Shown here: piece after piece, positions 14,627 to 22,672 of the stretch | How positions within the stretch are numbered: the stretch's first letter is position 1 | How the letters are laid out: the number at the start of each line of letters is the position of its first letter | NCBI GenBank assembly: GCA_016867495.1 | Contig: VGJL01000012.1 | Location: 1 to 35,900 of the forward strand | Direction: 5' to 3' | Length of the DNA stretch: 35,900 nt | Source: Candidatus Eisenbacteria bacterium | GTDB lineage: Bacteria > Eisenbacteria > RBG-16-71-46 > CAIMUX01 > VGJL01 | The notes under the pieces: model-generated | The model's database searches: none | Told to the model about the DNA's origin: nothing | Seen by the model: only the letters and a program-made list of their open reading frames with translations | Translations under genes and position numbers: made by a program

Positions 14627-16843
14627 ATGTCGTGGATCTCCCATTCTACTCGATCTATCAGGCCGCGCCTGCTCGGGCCCCTCGTCTTGCTCCTGCTGCC
14701 TCTCGCGCCGTCGGCGCGCGCCGCGACCCTGACCGGGCGCGTCCTGGATGAGAGCGGGGCATCTCTGCCACGCGCGATCGTTCAGATCGAGGCCTTGCAG
14801 CTCGGCGCCCTGGCGGATTCCTCCGGGCGGTTCGCCATCGCGGATCTGCCCGCGGGGACCTACGTGATCCGTGTCTCCATGATGGGCTTCGAGACCGCCA
14901 TCGAGACGCTCGAGGCCCTGGACGTGCCGGGACCGGAGGTTGTCGTTCGGCTCTCCTCGGCTCCGGTGCTCCTGGATGCGATCTCCGTCGAAGGGGAAAG
15001 GACGGGATCGGGCGTGACGGACAAGGAGATCGTCCGCACCGAGGTGATCGCTCGGGGCGACCTCGTGGAGAGCGCAGACCGCGGCAGCCTGATGAGCGCG
15101 CTCGACGGCCAGACGGGCTTGAAGACCCGGCCCTGCGCGATGTGCGGCTCCTGCGGCATCGGGATGCAAGGGCTAGAGCCCTCGTACACGGAGGTCAATG
15201 TCGACGGCCTGCCGGTCTTCAGCGGTCTGGGAACACTCTATGGCCTGGACGGGATCGCGGCCGGCGATGTCGAGCGGCTGGAGTTGGTCAAGGGGACTGG
15301 ATCGAGCCTATATGGAAGCGGCGCCATCGCGGGGGCAGTGAATCTCGTCTCGGTCGCGCCGGAGGCGGGCGGCGCGCTCGAGATCCGCGCATCGTCGGAT
15401 CAGCACGGGCAAAGCAGCCTCTACCTGGGCGCCTCGACGCATCCGGGAGGCGTGCCGATGCGCCTGTCCGTCTCGGCCGGCGCGACCCCCGACCGGATCG
15501 ATACCAATGACGACGGCGTCACGGATGTCCCCGAGAGCTGGCGCACGAGCGTCGGCGCCTCGGCGGAGGCTCCTGCGGGCGGCGGCACCCTCCGTCTCGG
15601 GGGCCGCGCCTATTGGGAGGACCGCTTCGCGGGGGAGGTTGGCTGGACGCCACGCGATCGCGGGTCATCGACCGTCTACGGGCGCGAGATCCAGACCCGG
15701 CGGCAGGAGATCTCCCTGCGCTGGCGTGGAGCTTCCGACGGAAACCGGCTCTGGTCGGCGCGCGGCGCGCTCGTCCGGCACGAGCAGGACTCCTGGTACG
15801 GCACCCAGGAGTACGCCGCGCGCCAGCGCCTGGGGCTCTTCATGCTGACTGTCGAGCAGTTCTGGAGCGAGCCGCATACGACCGTTCTCGAGGCGGGTCT
15901 GAGCGGTGAAGACTACGACGACAACTTACGGCTGCTGGCGCCCACTGATCTTCGTTATGTCGTGCCGTCGCTTGTCGTGCAGCATAGCTGGAAGATGGGG
16001 ACGGCCTTGACCGTGCAGGCCGGGAATCGAGCGGAGAGCTACGAGGAAGATGGCGTCATTCTCACGCCGCGGATGACCGCGGCGTGGGACATCTCGCCCG
16101 GCACGACTCTGCGGCTATCCGCCGGAACGGGGTACCGGCCCGTCACGCTCTTCAGCCTGGACGTCGCGACCGAGGCGGGCTTCGACAGCGTCCAGCTCGG
16201 AGAGGACCTCCGGGCGGAGGAAAGCGCGGCGGTCGCAGCCGCGCTCGCCCGGCGATGGCTGTCCGATTGGGGGTCGGCACGCGTCGACCTCAATCTGTTC
16301 TACACCGACTTCCGGAACAAGGCGGTCATCGAACATGCAGAAGGATCTGACATCTTCGTGTCGAATGCCTCGGATGCGTTCTCGCGAGGTTTCGAGGTCC
16401 AAGCCTCGGGTCTGCATCAAGACGGATGGAACGCGAAGCTCGGCTACACGCGATCGGAGGTCCGCTATCGGACGGTCGAAGGCTGGCGCGACGTGGAGCT
16501 GCAGTACGCCTACACGGCCGACGGCACGGTCGGACGAGACTGGAAGGAAGCTGGTCTCTCAACGAAGGTCTCCGCGGTCCTCTACGGACCGCAGCACCTG
16601 CCTGAGGGACGCGGGAGGGACCGGGCCGAGCCTTACGCGCTCTTTGACGCGGCCGTGCGCAAGCGCTGGGGGCGCCTCAGCGCGTCGTTCGGAGTGAACA
16701 ACGTCTTCGACCGGACGCAGGACGAGTCGCCGTACGTCCGCGATCCCGAGACGGGGCGGCTGCGCCCTGACGCGGCGCTCATCTACGCGCCAGTTCTGGG
16801 GCGCGCGTTTGTGCTGAGCCTGGGATTCGAGGTGGGCGGATAA
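14627..16843 (+). CDS. TonB-dependent receptor with CxxCxxC plug motif
   Basis: 738 residues. A signal peptide (about 1-32, ending ARA) is followed by a carboxypeptidase-regulatory-like beta-sandwich (about 33-110: LTGRVLDESGASLPRAIVQI, GTYVIRVSMMGFE), a plug (about 130-260: MSALDGQTGLKTRP, EVNVDGLPVFSGL, VERLELVKGTGSSLYGSGAI) and an outer-membrane barrel ending in FVLSLGFEVGG. The plug carries CAMCGSCGIGMQGL, with Cys170, Cys173 and Cys176. Cys-rich plugs at this point are known in some FCB receptors, and a role in metal or metal-complex uptake is plausible but unproven. The start lacks a Shine-Dalgarno site and lies just after a TATAAT. The gene ends 15 bp from the convergent aspS. Confidence 0.85.
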   Translation: MSWISHSTRSIRPRLLGPLVLLLLPLAPSARAATLTGRVLDESGASLPRAIVQIEALQLGALADSSGRFAIADLPAGTYVIRVSMMGFETAIETLEALDVPGPEVVVRLSSAPVLLDAISVEGERTGSGVTDKEIVRTEVIARGDLVESADRGSLMSALDGQTGLKTRPCAMCGSCGIGMQGLEPSYTEVNVDGLPVFSGLGTLYGLDGIAAGDVERLELVKGTGSSLYGSGAIAGAVNLVSVAPEAGGALEIRASSDQHGQSSLYLGASTHPGGVPMRLSVSAGATPDRIDTNDDGVTDVPESWRTSVGASAEAPAGGGTLRLGGRAYWEDRFAGEVGWTPRDRGSSTVYGREIQTRRQEISLRWRGASDGNRLWSARGALVRHEQDSWYGTQEYAARQRLGLFMLTVEQFWSEPHTTVLEAGLSGEDYDDNLRLLAPTDLRYVVPSLVVQHSWKMGTALTVQAGNRAESYEEDGVILTPRMTAAWDISPGTTLRLSAGTGYRPVTLFSLDVATEAGFDSVQLGEDLRAEESAAVAAALARRWLSDWGSARVDLNLFYTDFRNKAVIEHAEGSDIFVSNASDAFSRGFEVQASGLHQDGWNAKLGYTRSEVRYRTVEGWRDVELQYAYTADGTVGRDWKEAGLSTKVSAVLYGPQHLPEGRGRDRAEPYALFDAAVRKRWGRLSASFGVNNVFDRTQDESPYVRDPETGRLRPDAALIYAPVLGRAFVLSLGFEVGG

Positions 16844-16858
16844 CGGCCCGCTCGCGAC

Positions 16859-18643
16859 CTACGTCTTCGGCATCTCGATGCGAATGTGCAGCTCCTCGAG
16901 CTGCCTCGGACGCACCTCGGACGGAGCGCCCATGAGGAGGTCCTCGGCCCGCTGGTTCATCGGGAACATGATGACCTCGCGGATGTTGGGCTCGTCGGCG
17001 AGAAGCATGACGATCCGATCTATGCCCGGGGCGATCCCGCCGTGGGGCGGGGCTCCAAACTTGAACGCGCGGATCATCCCTCCGAACTTCTGGTCGACGA
17101 CCTCGTTTCCGTAGCCGGCGATCTCGAACGCCTTGTACATGATGTCGGGACGGTGATTCCGGATGGCCCCCGAGGACAGCTCGACGCCGTTGCAGACGAT
17201 GTCGTACTGGTAGGCGAGAATAGCGAGGGGATCCTCTGTCTCCAGGGCCTCCATCCCGCCCTGGGGCATGGAGAAGGGGTTGTGCGAGAACTCGATCTTC
17301 CGGTTCTCCTCGTCCCACTCGTACATGGGGAAGTCGACGATCCAGCAGAACCGGTAGACCTCCTTCTCGCGGAGGTCGAGTTCGTCGGCGACCTTGGCGC
17401 GGATCCGTCCGGCCAGGCCGGCGACCTCGGTCTTCTTGCCGGCAACGAAGAAGAGCGCGGAGCCGGGGCCTGCGCCGGGCAAGACTCTTAAAAGGGCGAG
17501 GAGGTCCGGGCCGAGGAACTTCGCGATCGAGCCCTTGACCCCGCCTTCGGCCGGAAACGCGAGCCAGGCTGCTCCCTTGCCGCCCTGATCTTTGACGAAG
17601 GCGTCGATCCCATCAAAGAACTTGCGCGGCTGCTCGGCGGCTCCCGCCACCGGGATGCAGCGCACCACCCCTCCCTCCTCGACCGCCCCGCGGAAGGCCC
17701 TGAACTCCGAATCCGCGAAGATCCGGGAGACGTCCTGGATCTCGCAGCCGAAGCGCAGGTCGGGCTTGTCGCTGCCGTAGCGCAGCATGGTCTCGTGGTA
17801 GGTGAGGCGGGGGAAGGGCGCGTCGGTGATGCTCCAGTCCGAGAACTCGCGGAAGATTCCGGTGAGAAGCCGCTCGACCACGGCGAAGACGTCCTCCTGG
17901 CCCGCGAAGGACATCTCCAGATCGAGCTGGTAGAACTCGCCGGGTGAGCGGTCGGCGCGGGCATCCTCGTCGCGGAAGCACGGCGCGATCTGGAAGTACC
18001 GCGGGAACCCCGAGACCATGATGAGCTGCTTGAACTGCTGAGGGGCCTGCGGGAGCGCATAGAACTTCCCGGGATGGAGGCGGCTCGGGACGAGGAAGTC
18101 GCGGGCCCCTTCCGGCGAACTCGAAGTGAGGATAGGAGTCTGGAACTCGAGGAAGTCCATCTCCGTCATCCGTCGCCGGATCGACTGGATGATGCGGGAG
18201 CGCAGCACCATGTTCCGCTGGAGCTGGTCGCGGCGGAGGTCGAGGAAACGGTGCTCGAGTCGCTGCGACTCGGATGCATCGATGTCGTCGGCGATGGCGA
18301 AGGGGAGGATCTCGGCGACGCTGTGGATCGTGAAGCTCTGGGCGTGGATCTCGATCTCCCCGGTCGCCATGTTCGGGTTGACGTTGCCTTCCTCGCGGTG
18401 GGCCACGATCCCTTGGATCTGGACGACGCTCTCCAGGCGGACGTCGGCGGCAAGACCATGGAAGGGCGCGTCCGTCCCGATGACCACCTGGACGATCCCG
18501 GAATGGTCGCGGAGGACGAGGAAGTAGAGGCCCCCGAAGTTGCGCTTACGATGGACCCAGCCGGCGATCGTGATCGTCTCGCCGACGTGGGCGACGCGGA
18601 GGTCGCCGCAGAGGTGGGTGCGGTACTGATTCGGTCGGAACAT
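16859..18643 (-). CDS. aspS: Aspartyl-tRNA synthetase
   Basis: 594 residues, the normal length of a bacterial class II AspRS. It charges tRNA-Asp with aspartate in the cytosol. In order: an N-terminal OB-fold anticodon-binding domain (GETITIAGWVHRKRNFGGLY), motif 2 (FPRYFQIAPCFRDEDARADR), the bacterial GAD insertion domain (about 290-420) and motif 3 (GIAPGIDRIVMLLADEPNIR), closing with LEELHIRIEMP. The ATG at 18643 has GGAGA 8 nt upstream. The start at 18685 adds a basic extension without a ribosome-binding site and is rejected. Non-discriminating use (also making Asp-tRNA-Asn) cannot be judged from this window. It lies 153 bp downstream of the STAS gene on the same strand. Confidence 0.95.
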   Translation of the reverse strand: MFRPNQYRTHLCGDLRVAHVGETITIAGWVHRKRNFGGLYFLVLRDHSGIVQVVIGTDAPFHGLAADVRLESVVQIQGIVAHREEGNVNPNMATGEIEIHAQSFTIHSVAEILPFAIADDIDASESQRLEHRFLDLRRDQLQRNMVLRSRIIQSIRRRMTEMDFLEFQTPILTSSSPEGARDFLVPSRLHPGKFYALPQAPQQFKQLIMVSGFPRYFQIAPCFRDEDARADRSPGEFYQLDLEMSFAGQEDVFAVVERLLTGIFREFSDWSITDAPFPRLTYHETMLRYGSDKPDLRFGCEIQDVSRIFADSEFRAFRGAVEEGGVVRCIPVAGAAEQPRKFFDGIDAFVKDQGGKGAAWLAFPAEGGVKGSIAKFLGPDLLALLRVLPGAGPGSALFFVAGKKTEVAGLAGRIRAKVADELDLREKEVYRFCWIVDFPMYEWDEENRKIEFSHNPFSMPQGGMEALETEDPLAILAYQYDIVCNGVELSSGAIRNHRPDIMYKAFEIAGYGNEVVDQKFGGMIRAFKFGAPPHGGIAPGIDRIVMLLADEPNIREVIMFPMNQRAEDLLMGAPSEVRPRQLEELHIRIEMPKT

Positions 18644-18796
18644 GGCGTGTCTCTCCGTTTGGGGCGTCCGGTCTCGATTCTTCATCGGAGCCCGCCCGCA
18701 ATGGTCTCGAAGACGGAAAGATAGCGCATTCCTGGGGTGGTAGCCTTTGATTACCCGTCCGAGTTGCTGGAGGAACTCGCCGGGCGGCGGGGTCGC

Positions 18797-19171
18797 TCAG
18801 GCCTGGCGCCTCGCAGAGCCTTCCGCGTCGTTCTGGTCGTCCTGGGAGAACCAGCTCAGGGCTTCTGCTTCGCTCTCGCACACCGGGAAGACCCCATCCA
18901 GCCGCGTCAGACGCAGGATCTCCCGAACTGCAGGACCCACGCCGAAGAGAACGAGGCTCCCGGCAGGGCGCGTCCGTTTCAAAAGGGCCACCAGGGCGCT
19001 CAGTCCGGATGAGTCCATGAACTCGATCCCGGCCAGATCCACCGCGACCATTCCTCCCTGAGGAGGAATGACAGCGAGCCCCTCCGCCTTGAAGGCCTCG
19101 GCCACGTCGGCACCGAGTTCCGTGTCCTCCGGGCGCAGGATGACCACCGCGCCCAACCGCCGAATCTGCAA
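18797..19171 (-). CDS. STAS-domain anti-sigma-factor antagonist
   Basis: A 124-residue single STAS domain of the SpoIIAA/RsbV type. The helix and loop DLAGIEFMDSSGLSALVALL holds the Ser that partner kinases phosphorylate in this family, followed by LVLFGVGPAVREILRLTRLD. Such proteins switch partners between an anti-sigma kinase and its release. No RsbW-like kinase or sigma factor gene is visible here. The start codon is TTG at 19171, favoured by a GGGAGGAG site 6 nt upstream. The C-terminus is a charged, probably disordered tail. Confidence 0.85.
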   Translation of the reverse strand: MQIRRLGAVVILRPEDTELGADVAEAFKAEGLAVIPPQGGMVAVDLAGIEFMDSSGLSALVALLKRTRPAGSLVLFGVGPAVREILRLTRLDGVFPVCESEAEALSWFSQDDQNDAEGSARRQA

Positions 19172-19260
19172 GGTCGACTCCTCCCGTCGAGTTTCCCCGG
19201 TGGGGCAAGCTCCTGTGTCGTTTTCGTCTGCCGCCGGCCGGAGCTTATAGTGGAGAAATC

Positions 19261-19377
19261 GTGATCTTCTCCCAAGGCAAGAACGGAGCGACCGATACGT
19301 CGGACGGCAACCTCCTGGCCGGGTCCGCTTCGGGGGATGACCTCGTCCTGGTCATTACCCGCAGGGCCGCGAACTAG
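19261..19377 (+). CDS. Possible small ORF (38 aa)
   Basis: A GTG start with GGAG 5 nt upstream opens a 38-codon frame (begins IFSQGKNGATDTSDGN, ends LVLVITRRAAN). A TATAGT lies 9 nt before the start and a perfect 10-bp hairpin follows 40 nt after the stop, so it has the outline of a tiny transcription unit. It could equally be noise or a decayed gene. No family is recognised. Confidence 0.25.
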   Translation: MIFSQGKNGATDTSDGNLLAGSASGDDLVLVITRRAAN

Positions 19378-19417
19378 ACCAACTCCCGTCGTTCGACACG
19401 TTCTTCGGGAACACTAG

Positions 19418-19446
19418 GGGCCACCGATAGTGTAGGTCGGTGGCCC
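19418..19446 (+). terminator. Perfect 10-bp hairpin, probable terminator
   Basis: GGGCCACCGA (19418-19427) pairs perfectly with TCGGTGGCCC (19437-19446) across a 9-nt loop, followed by TTCCTGTT. The stem is terminator-like but the T-tract is poor. It could also be part of the end of a degraded insertion sequence, since a transposase relic begins 35 nt downstream. Confidence 0.5.
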
Positions 19447-19480
19447 TTCCTGTTGGATGCGCGGAAGGGTCACGCAGTGA

Positions 19481-19591
19481 CGGCCGACCCCGTACGGTGC
19501 GCCCAACGCGTCCCCGCACGTTGAGCGATTCGTGAGCGCTCTTCGTGAGGGAGCGCTGAACCACTTCCTGCTCCTCGGCGTCGCTCAGTAC
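19481..19591 (+). pseudogene. Relic of an integrase-core (rve/DDE) transposase
   Basis: The in-frame translation RPTPYGAPNASPHVERFVSA followed by LREGALNHFLLLGVAQY matches the conserved stretch around the catalytic Glu of IS481/IS3-like integrase cores (typically RTP-x-x-x-P-x-ANA-x-x-ERF-x-x-S-x-R-x-E-x-L-x-H-x-x-x-L). The fragment is preceded by an in-frame TGA and has no start, DD residues or downstream HYNxxRPH motif. It is therefore a short leftover of a former insertion sequence. An inverted repeat (19535-19541 / 19551-19557) lies inside it. Confidence 0.6.
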
Positions 19592-19706
19592 ACCGCACAG
19601 CGCCAACGTACTGCCGATCCCGGTGTGCTATGTTCTTTGGGGATTATCCTAGAACTGCGACCGGGCCGGTTTTCGTGGAGATGGAGATCAGATCCTGGGG
19701 GTCGGG

Positions 19707-21032
19707 ATGAGCGGGCGACGAGACGATGTTCAGCCTGCTGATCCCGACCGCCGACTGGGAGGCTGGGGCGGGAGGGGCTCGGCCGTGAGTCCCCGAGGGG
19801 GATGGTCCAAGAGGCTGGTGCTGCCGCTCGCGCTTCTCCTCGTGGCGGCCGTGATTCGACTGGTCGGGGTCACTGCTGAAAGGGTCCTGGTTCTCGCCGG
19901 GGACGAGTTCTCCTACGACGATATCGCCACCAATCTCGCGGCTGGGAATGGATACTGCAGGACTTCGACGTCCGGAGACCCCTATCCGACTGCGACGCGG
20001 GGTCCGTCCTATGTCCTGTTCCTCGCCGTCTGCTACAGACTCTTCGGCCAGGACTCGATTGCGCCGTTCGTGGTCCAGGCGCTGCTCGACAGCGTGAGTT
20101 GCCTGCTCGTCTATGGCATCGCGCTCTTGCTCTTCAAGAGAAGGACGATCGCTGCGGTCGGGGCGTTCCTGTACGCGGTCTATCCGCCATTCATCACCAA
20201 CACCCATCAGCTTCTCACGGAGACGTGGATCAATGTGTGGATTCTGGCCTCGCTGCTCCTCTTTCTGCGATATGTGAAGGCGCCATCGCGACGCGACCTG
20301 GTTGCCAGCGCCGTCGCCACGGGGATCATGGTCCTCAGTCGGCCCAACCTGCTTCCAGCCTCGATTCTTGCGTTTGTCGCGATGGGGGGGCGACGAGACG
20401 CAAGATGGTGGAGAGGCCTGGCAGTTCACTTCGGCATCGTCGCGATGTGCCTCTCTCCCTGGATTGTCCGCAACGCGATCGTCTTCGGCCGTTTCGTGCC
20501 CGGCGTATCCCAGGGGGGGATCACCTTTTGGGGCGGCACAGGTCCGGCCGGCGGCCGGGCCATCGGCGGTCTGGGCGATCCCGAGACGCCGCAGTATGCC
20601 ATTGAAGCGACCCGCGGGATGGGTGAGATGGAGAGGGATCGCTGGTTCTATGCGGATGGGGTCCGTGTGATCCGCGAGCACCCGGGCAGGTATGCGCTGC
20701 TCCTGGTGAAGAAGATACCGCGCCTATGGTTGAATTTGGGATACGATCGTCCTCCCTCAAGAGCAAGCATCCTTCTCGCGTTGTTCAATGCCGGGATGAT
20801 TCTGATGGCGTATCTTGGGGTTCGCGGATTCCGTCCCCCTCGAGTGGGCCACACGCTCCTGCTTCTGCTGGGCACCTACTTCACGCTAACCCACCTTGTG
20901 TTCTTTTCGGTGTTTCGGTACTCGCTCCCCGTCTATGCGGTTCTCATGCCGTTCTCGGGAGCCGGGATTGCGTGGATGTGGGGATTTGTTTGGAGCCGGG
21001 GAGGGTACCGGGTGCGGCGGGATCCAGATTGA
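19707..21032 (+). CDS. GT39-like membrane glycosyltransferase
   Basis: 441 residues, polytopic with about nine to ten hydrophobic segments. The first extracytoplasmic loop carries the GT39/PMT-type acidic pattern GDEFSYDDIATNLAAGNGYC and then TRGPSYVLFLAVCYRLFGQD, as in the GT39 protein at 12239. A later loop has FWGGTGPAGGRAIGGLGDPE. Predicted to transfer sugar from a lipid-linked donor at the inner membrane. The acceptor is unknown. GGGGGTCGGG stands directly before the ATG. The 70 nt between its stop and the next gene contain that gene's promoter, so the two are probably not an operon. Unlike the first GT39 gene it has no TPR tail. Confidence 0.8.
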   Translation: MSGRRDDVQPADPDRRLGGWGGRGSAVSPRGGWSKRLVLPLALLLVAAVIRLVGVTAERVLVLAGDEFSYDDIATNLAAGNGYCRTSTSGDPYPTATRGPSYVLFLAVCYRLFGQDSIAPFVVQALLDSVSCLLVYGIALLLFKRRTIAAVGAFLYAVYPPFITNTHQLLTETWINVWILASLLLFLRYVKAPSRRDLVASAVATGIMVLSRPNLLPASILAFVAMGGRRDARWWRGLAVHFGIVAMCLSPWIVRNAIVFGRFVPGVSQGGITFWGGTGPAGGRAIGGLGDPETPQYAIEATRGMGEMERDRWFYADGVRVIREHPGRYALLLVKKIPRLWLNLGYDRPPSRASILLALFNAGMILMAYLGVRGFRPPRVGHTLLLLLGTYFTLTHLVFFSVFRYSLPVYAVLMPFSGAGIAWMWGFVWSRGGYRVRRDPD

Positions 21033-21057
21033 GTTCTCGGAACGGACAGCATATAAT
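21029..21057 (+). promoter_or_regulatory. Promoter of the secreted beta-helix gene
   Basis: TTGAGT (21029-21034), a 17-nt spacer and a perfect TATAAT (21052-21057) lie 47 nt upstream of the ATG at 21105. The -35 overlaps the stop codon of the preceding glycosyltransferase gene. Confidence 0.65.
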
Positions 21058-21104
21058 CCGATGCTGGGATTCTTGAGGTCCCCAGGACTGACACAGGAGG
21101 GCGC

Positions 21105-22625
21105 ATGAAACGCTCCGTCTGCATCCTGGCACTCGTCCTGTCCGCGATCCCCATCGCGACTCCCGAGGCTGAGACTCTCGTCGTCTACCCCGACGGCAGC
21201 GGCAGCTACCCGACCATCCAGGCTGCGATCGCAGCCGCCAATTGGGGCGACATCGTGGAGCTGGCCTACGGCAGATTCACCGGTGACGGGAATCGCGATC
21301 TCCATTTCTACGGCAAGCCGATCACACTTCGCTCGCAGAGCGGACACGCGGAGACCTGCATCATCGACTGCCAGGGCGACGAGAATGACCCGCATCGGGC
21401 GATCCACTTCGACTGGGCAGAGGGACCCGGGAGTGTGGTCGAGCTCCTGACCATCGAGAACGGTTGGTTCCATGACGAGGGGATGCCCTTCCCCGATTGC
21501 ATGGGGGGCGGCATCCTTGTGGAAGACAACGCGGCGCCGACGATCCGCGGGGTGAGGTTCTTGAACTGTGCCGCCACCGCCGGGGGCGGGCTTGGGTCGT
21601 GGAACGCTTCAGCTACCGTTCTCGGGTGCCACTTCGAGGGGTGTGAGGCCTGTGGAGGAGGAGGCGCCTACTGCTTCTATGCATCCCCCACATTCAGGAA
21701 TTGCAGCTTTGTCAGAAACACCCCCCACCAAGGAGGCGGAGGAATCAGCTTCCATCACGCTACACGCGCCATAGTCGAGAACTGCCTGTTTGACGGCAAC
21801 CAGCTGGTGCATGGAGGCATGGGCGGGGCCGTCGACGCTTCAGCCACTCCTATCGAGTTCACCAGCTGCACGTTCCTCAACAACAGCGCCTACGACGGAT
21901 GGGACACGTACGGCGGGGCAATCCACCTCTCGAGCGCGGCGGCGACCGTCTCGGGCTGCACATTCGCCGGCAATCTGGCCGGGAGTGGCGGCGCCATCGA
22001 CTGCGACGCGTACGGCGGGACTTCCACTCTGACCATGGATCATACGATCATCGCGTTCGGCCTGAGAGGGGGCGCCGTTCACACTGAAGCGGGAACAGGT
22101 CCGGTTGTGCTTTCCTGCTGTGACCTGTACGGCAACGTTGGAGGAGACTGGACTCCGAACATCGCCGGTCAGTACGGTGTGGACGGGAACATCAGCCAAG
22201 ATCCGCTCTTTTGCGATCTGACCGGCGGGAACGTGACTCTGGACATGCAGTCTCCATGCGCCCCCGATCAGAACCCGCAGTGCGGACAGATCGGAGCCTG
22301 GCCGGTCGGCTGCGGCACGGCGGCGGTCGATCATCTCCTGGCGCAACGCGACATCTTCTGTGTCGTCCCGAACCCGACCGCCGGCTCCTGTCGCCTCGTG
22401 GCACCTGCCGCTCGCGCGAGGCAGATACGGTCCGTCGTCGTCCTGGATGTGAACGGCCGGCGTATCCGAGATCTCGTTTCTCCTTCATCTGCGCGCGGCG
22501 GGGTGGAGCATCTCGAGTGGGATGCTCGGAACGCATCACGCCGACCGGTTCCCTCGGGGACCTATCTCTTCAAGATCGAGTCGATCTGCGGTGCCGTCAC
22601 GGCGCGCGTGATTGTGGTTCGGTAG
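21105..22625 (+). CDS. Secreted right-handed beta-helix protein with C-terminal sorting domain
   Basis: 506 residues. A signal peptide (about 1-22) is followed by the polymorphic-outer-membrane/pectate-lyase-like opening YPDGSGSYPTIQAAIAAANW. Short repeats with Gly-rich turns and Cys then build a parallel beta-helix (GGGILVEDNAAPTIRGVRFL, GGAIHLSSAAATVSGCTFAG, SGGAIDCDAYGG). The last 80 residues (VVPNPTAGSCRLV, then VLDVNGRRIRDL and GTYLFKIES) form a FlgD/type IX-like C-terminal domain that in FCB bacteria directs proteins to the outer surface. No catalytic residues can be assigned. It may bind or cleave polysaccharide. AGGAGGGCGC precedes the ATG. Confidence 0.85.
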   Translation: MKRSVCILALVLSAIPIATPEAETLVVYPDGSGSYPTIQAAIAAANWGDIVELAYGRFTGDGNRDLHFYGKPITLRSQSGHAETCIIDCQGDENDPHRAIHFDWAEGPGSVVELLTIENGWFHDEGMPFPDCMGGGILVEDNAAPTIRGVRFLNCAATAGGGLGSWNASATVLGCHFEGCEACGGGGAYCFYASPTFRNCSFVRNTPHQGGGGISFHHATRAIVENCLFDGNQLVHGGMGGAVDASATPIEFTSCTFLNNSAYDGWDTYGGAIHLSSAAATVSGCTFAGNLAGSGGAIDCDAYGGTSTLTMDHTIIAFGLRGGAVHTEAGTGPVVLSCCDLYGNVGGDWTPNIAGQYGVDGNISQDPLFCDLTGGNVTLDMQSPCAPDQNPQCGQIGAWPVGCGTAAVDHLLAQRDIFCVVPNPTAGSCRLVAPAARARQIRSVVVLDVNGRRIRDLVSPSSARGGVEHLEWDARNASRRPVPSGTYLFKIESICGAVTARVIVVR

Positions 22626-22672
22626 AGTTCCTCGGCAGCCTAACGGACGCACTCTGCTGTCGACTTTCCTCC

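Noticed and set aside
16859-18685. Longer aspS start at 18685
   Set aside because: No ribosome-binding site and an atypical basic extension; ATG 18643 has GGAGA and the family N-terminus.
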